From: an uncultured Bacilli bacterium
Lineage (GTDB): Bacteria > Bacillota_I > Bacilli_A > RF39 > UBA660
Length of the DNA stretch: 10,245 nt
Direction of reading: 5' to 3'
Assembly (NCBI GenBank): GCA_910585915.1
Contig: CAJUGF010000045.1
Span: 1-10,245 of the forward strand
The position numbers were made by a program, and so were the translations under genes. Positions 9,003 through 10,245 of this stretch are shown here, one piece after another. How positions within the stretch are numbered: the stretch's first letter is position 1; each line of letters starts with the position of its first letter. The notes beneath the pieces are model-generated. The model searched no databases and was not told the DNA's origin. It worked only from the letters and a program-made list of their open reading frames with translations.

Positions 9003-10245
9003 ATGGCAATGAAGAAAGATATTGAAAATTATAACAAAAAGAATGATAACGAATTTAATTTCGAAGTCGAACGGAAAAAGTTTGAGAAGAAAGGGAAAGA
9101 TTTATCATTACTTAATAATTATGTGAAAGCTGCTTTACAATATTCATATGATGAAAATTTAGATGATCTCATAAGTGAATTCAATGCAAATATTGACGAT
9201 GAAAAATTGAAATTAGATTCAGAAAAACTTCAAACATACACAAATGCTTATGAAATTGTTAAATATTGTAAATTAACTCCATTACAGAAAAGATATGAAA
9301 CTGCTTTTGGCCAAAAAATAACTTTGGATCAAATGATGTATTACCCATATAAAATTCGTGATAAGGTTCAATGGAACATTCAAAACGAGAAAGATTTACA
9401 ATTTGATATTGAGACAGCTTATCATGCAAATCTTGCAAGAATTGTTCATAAGGAATCTCTAGAATTTCAAGGAATACCAAGAAAAGAACAAGAAACATAT
9501 GAAGAATATATTGATAATTTACGATATAATCCAGCTACTCAACAACATGATAAAATTTCAGAAGACGAATTGATTGGTGAATATCAAATAGCGTTTAAAT
9601 CCTTTGAGAAAGAAAAAACTGACACAGAAAAGAAAATAATTGAAAACATCGATGCAATAAATAAAAATTTGGAAGAAGGTTCAAAAGTGACAAAAGATGA
9701 GTTGAAAGGATTAACATATTCAGCAAAAGATTTGGATTATGTGAACGCAATTTTAGACTTCAAACCATTATATGAAAATCATTTTGGAAAAACAAAAATA
9801 AATGTAAAAGATATTGTTAAAAAATTTGCACCAGATAAGAAAAATATCGATTGGGTATATGTTTTAGAAAGTATTGCATTTATACCAATTTTAGATGATC
9901 ATAATGCACTTCAAAAGAAGAAAGGAACAATGAAAACAGAAGATGTTGCATTTGTTCATCAAAGTTATATCGAACCAGAAATAGCAAAAAGAACAGATAA
10001 AAAAGTGACAGTAGATGATATTCGAAATGCATATATCAAATATAAAGAAAAAGTCAATACCGAAAAGAAAGAATTTTTCAAGAATCTATTAGAAGAATAT
10101 CATAAACATATCGATGATAGTTCTGAAACATATGAAAAGCTAGCTGAGTTATATCCGTCATTGGATGATTTAGAAAGATATTTGAAATTGAATCGCTATA
10201 TTGCAAAGACGAATAAATATTATCGAGATCTGAAAACAAATTATA
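9003..10245 (+). CDS. in-frame continuation of the giant repeat protein (partial, runs off the window)
   Basis: The frame of the giant gene is open from 8979 to the last base, with no stop. The first ATG after the TAA is at 9003, giving at least 414 residues if translated separately. Composition and codon choice match the upstream part (CAA, AGA, TCA, ACA; Lys/Glu/Asn/Tyr-rich). The same repeat signatures recur: YETAFGQKITLD near 9294, YENHFGKTKIN near 9771, LISEFNANID near 9171 and LIGEYQIAF near 9573. There is no intergenic gap, no promoter-like or T-rich tract, and the first residues complete the repeat begun before the TAA. I therefore read this as the remainder of the same gene after a nonsense codon. 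A separate downstream gene is possible but less likely. Function is unknown and the true end lies outside the window. Confidence 0.7.
   Translation, partial: MAMKKDIENYNKKNDNEFNFEVERKKFEKKGKDLSLLNNYVKAALQYSYDENLDDLISEFNANIDDEKLKLDSEKLQTYTNAYEIVKYCKLTPLQKRYETAFGQKITLDQMMYYPYKIRDKVQWNIQNEKDLQFDIETAYHANLARIVHKESLEFQGIPRKEQETYEEYIDNLRYNPATQQHDKISEDELIGEYQIAFKSFEKEKTDTEKKIIENIDAINKNLEEGSKVTKDELKGLTYSAKDLDYVNAILDFKPLYENHFGKTKINVKDIVKKFAPDKKNIDWVYVLESIAFIPILDDHNALQKKKGTMKTEDVAFVHQSYIEPEIAKRTDKKVTVDDIRNAYIKYKEKVNTEKKEFFKNLLEEYHKHIDDSSETYEKLAELYPSLDDLERYLKLNRYIAKTNKYYRDLKTNY

Larger units (their letters stand above)
5013..10245 (+). repeat. array of divergent 80-100 residue helical repeats
   Basis: The best-defined units share three signatures. 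A: [RI]-x-x-[WF]-x-x-[YN], at W2163, W2442, W2617, W2698, F2784. B, usually 19-22 residues later: two hydrophobics, two residues, an aromatic, then Gln/Asn/Lys, at F2188, Y2461, W2636, F2718, L2806, F2899. C, 16-23 residues after B: Y-K-N-x-F-G-K-like, at L2392, I2477, V2557, Y2656, Y2738, F2829, V2919. Looser B copies are at F1684, W1745, W1799, F1896, Y2086, Y2285, F2376 and F2540. Successive B sites from 2188 lie 79-97 residues apart. Counting through the TAA, copies continue at F3049, Y3183, F3264 and Y3373. Copies are far diverged in DNA, so these are old repeats. I recognise no named family; the DxxxA-xxY end of B is only superficially like UBA/CUE helices. Confidence 0.65.

Noticed and set aside
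8976..9003. Ordinary gene boundary with promoter or terminator
   Set aside because: No spacer, hairpin or T-rich tract is present, and coding character and repeat phase continue without a break. It is kept only as an alternative because TAAA can act as a polyadenylation signal in trichomonads.
9259..9498. Minus-strand frame of 79 codons after the TAA
   Set aside because: It is antisense to the open plus-strand continuation, whose repeat motifs and codon use show the plus strand is the coding one.
36..10245. Ciliate-type genetic code with TAA as Gln
   Set aside because: Under such a code TAA would recur among the many Gln codons. It occurs once in 3,403 codons, with CAA used almost everywhere for Gln.
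1..10245. tRNA, rRNA, CRISPR array, insertion sequence or attachment site
   Set aside because: No cloverleaf, regular short DNA repeats with spacers, terminal inverted repeats or transposase motifs were seen; nearly all bases are accounted for by one coding frame.

Overview
The window is almost entirely one reading frame. An ORF of 2,980 codons opens at 36 and ends at a TAA at 8976-8978. The same frame then stays open, with no further stop, for 422 more codons to the right edge. Only the first 35 bases lie clearly outside coding sequence. I recognise no enzyme, motor or named domain in the protein. It is hydrophilic, rich in Lys, Glu, Asn, Gln, Asp and Tyr, poor in Gly, Pro and Cys, looks almost wholly alpha-helical, and shows no signal peptide or membrane segment.

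The DNA is AT-rich (near 30 % GC by eye) with A/T-ending codons: CAA for Gln, TCA, ACA, CCA, GCA and GGA favoured, AGA with some CGA/CGT for Arg. There is no purine-rich ribosome-binding site before the ATG and no visible intron. A giant intronless frame in AT-rich DNA fits a protist with few introns (parabasalid/trichomonad or similar) or possibly a large eukaryotic DNA virus. The sequence does not settle which, and 35 bases of flank are too few to judge a promoter. The standard code fits: many CAA Gln codons and not one TAA, TAG or TGA in 2,980 sense codons argues against a ciliate-type code.

Layout: 1-35, AT-rich flank with a tiny upstream ORF; 36-8978, the giant gene. Within it lie a short Gln/Pro-rich N-terminus with an 18-bp tandem duplication, an aromatic-containing helical N-terminal third, highly charged coiled-coil-like stretches (around residues 633-745 and 1175-1333), and a C-terminal half built from divergent repeats of about 80-100 residues. 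From 8979 to the end the same kind of repeats continue.

The most notable point is the TAA at 8976. It falls inside one repeat unit: the second helix signature lies just before it and the third just after it, at the normal spacing. Several other repeats have Gln (CAA) at that very position. The simplest reading is that one longer protein gene has been interrupted by a single CAA-to-TAA change, or is read through, rather than two genes meeting by chance. The repeat family is the best candidate here for something undescribed, but its function cannot be told from sequence alone.
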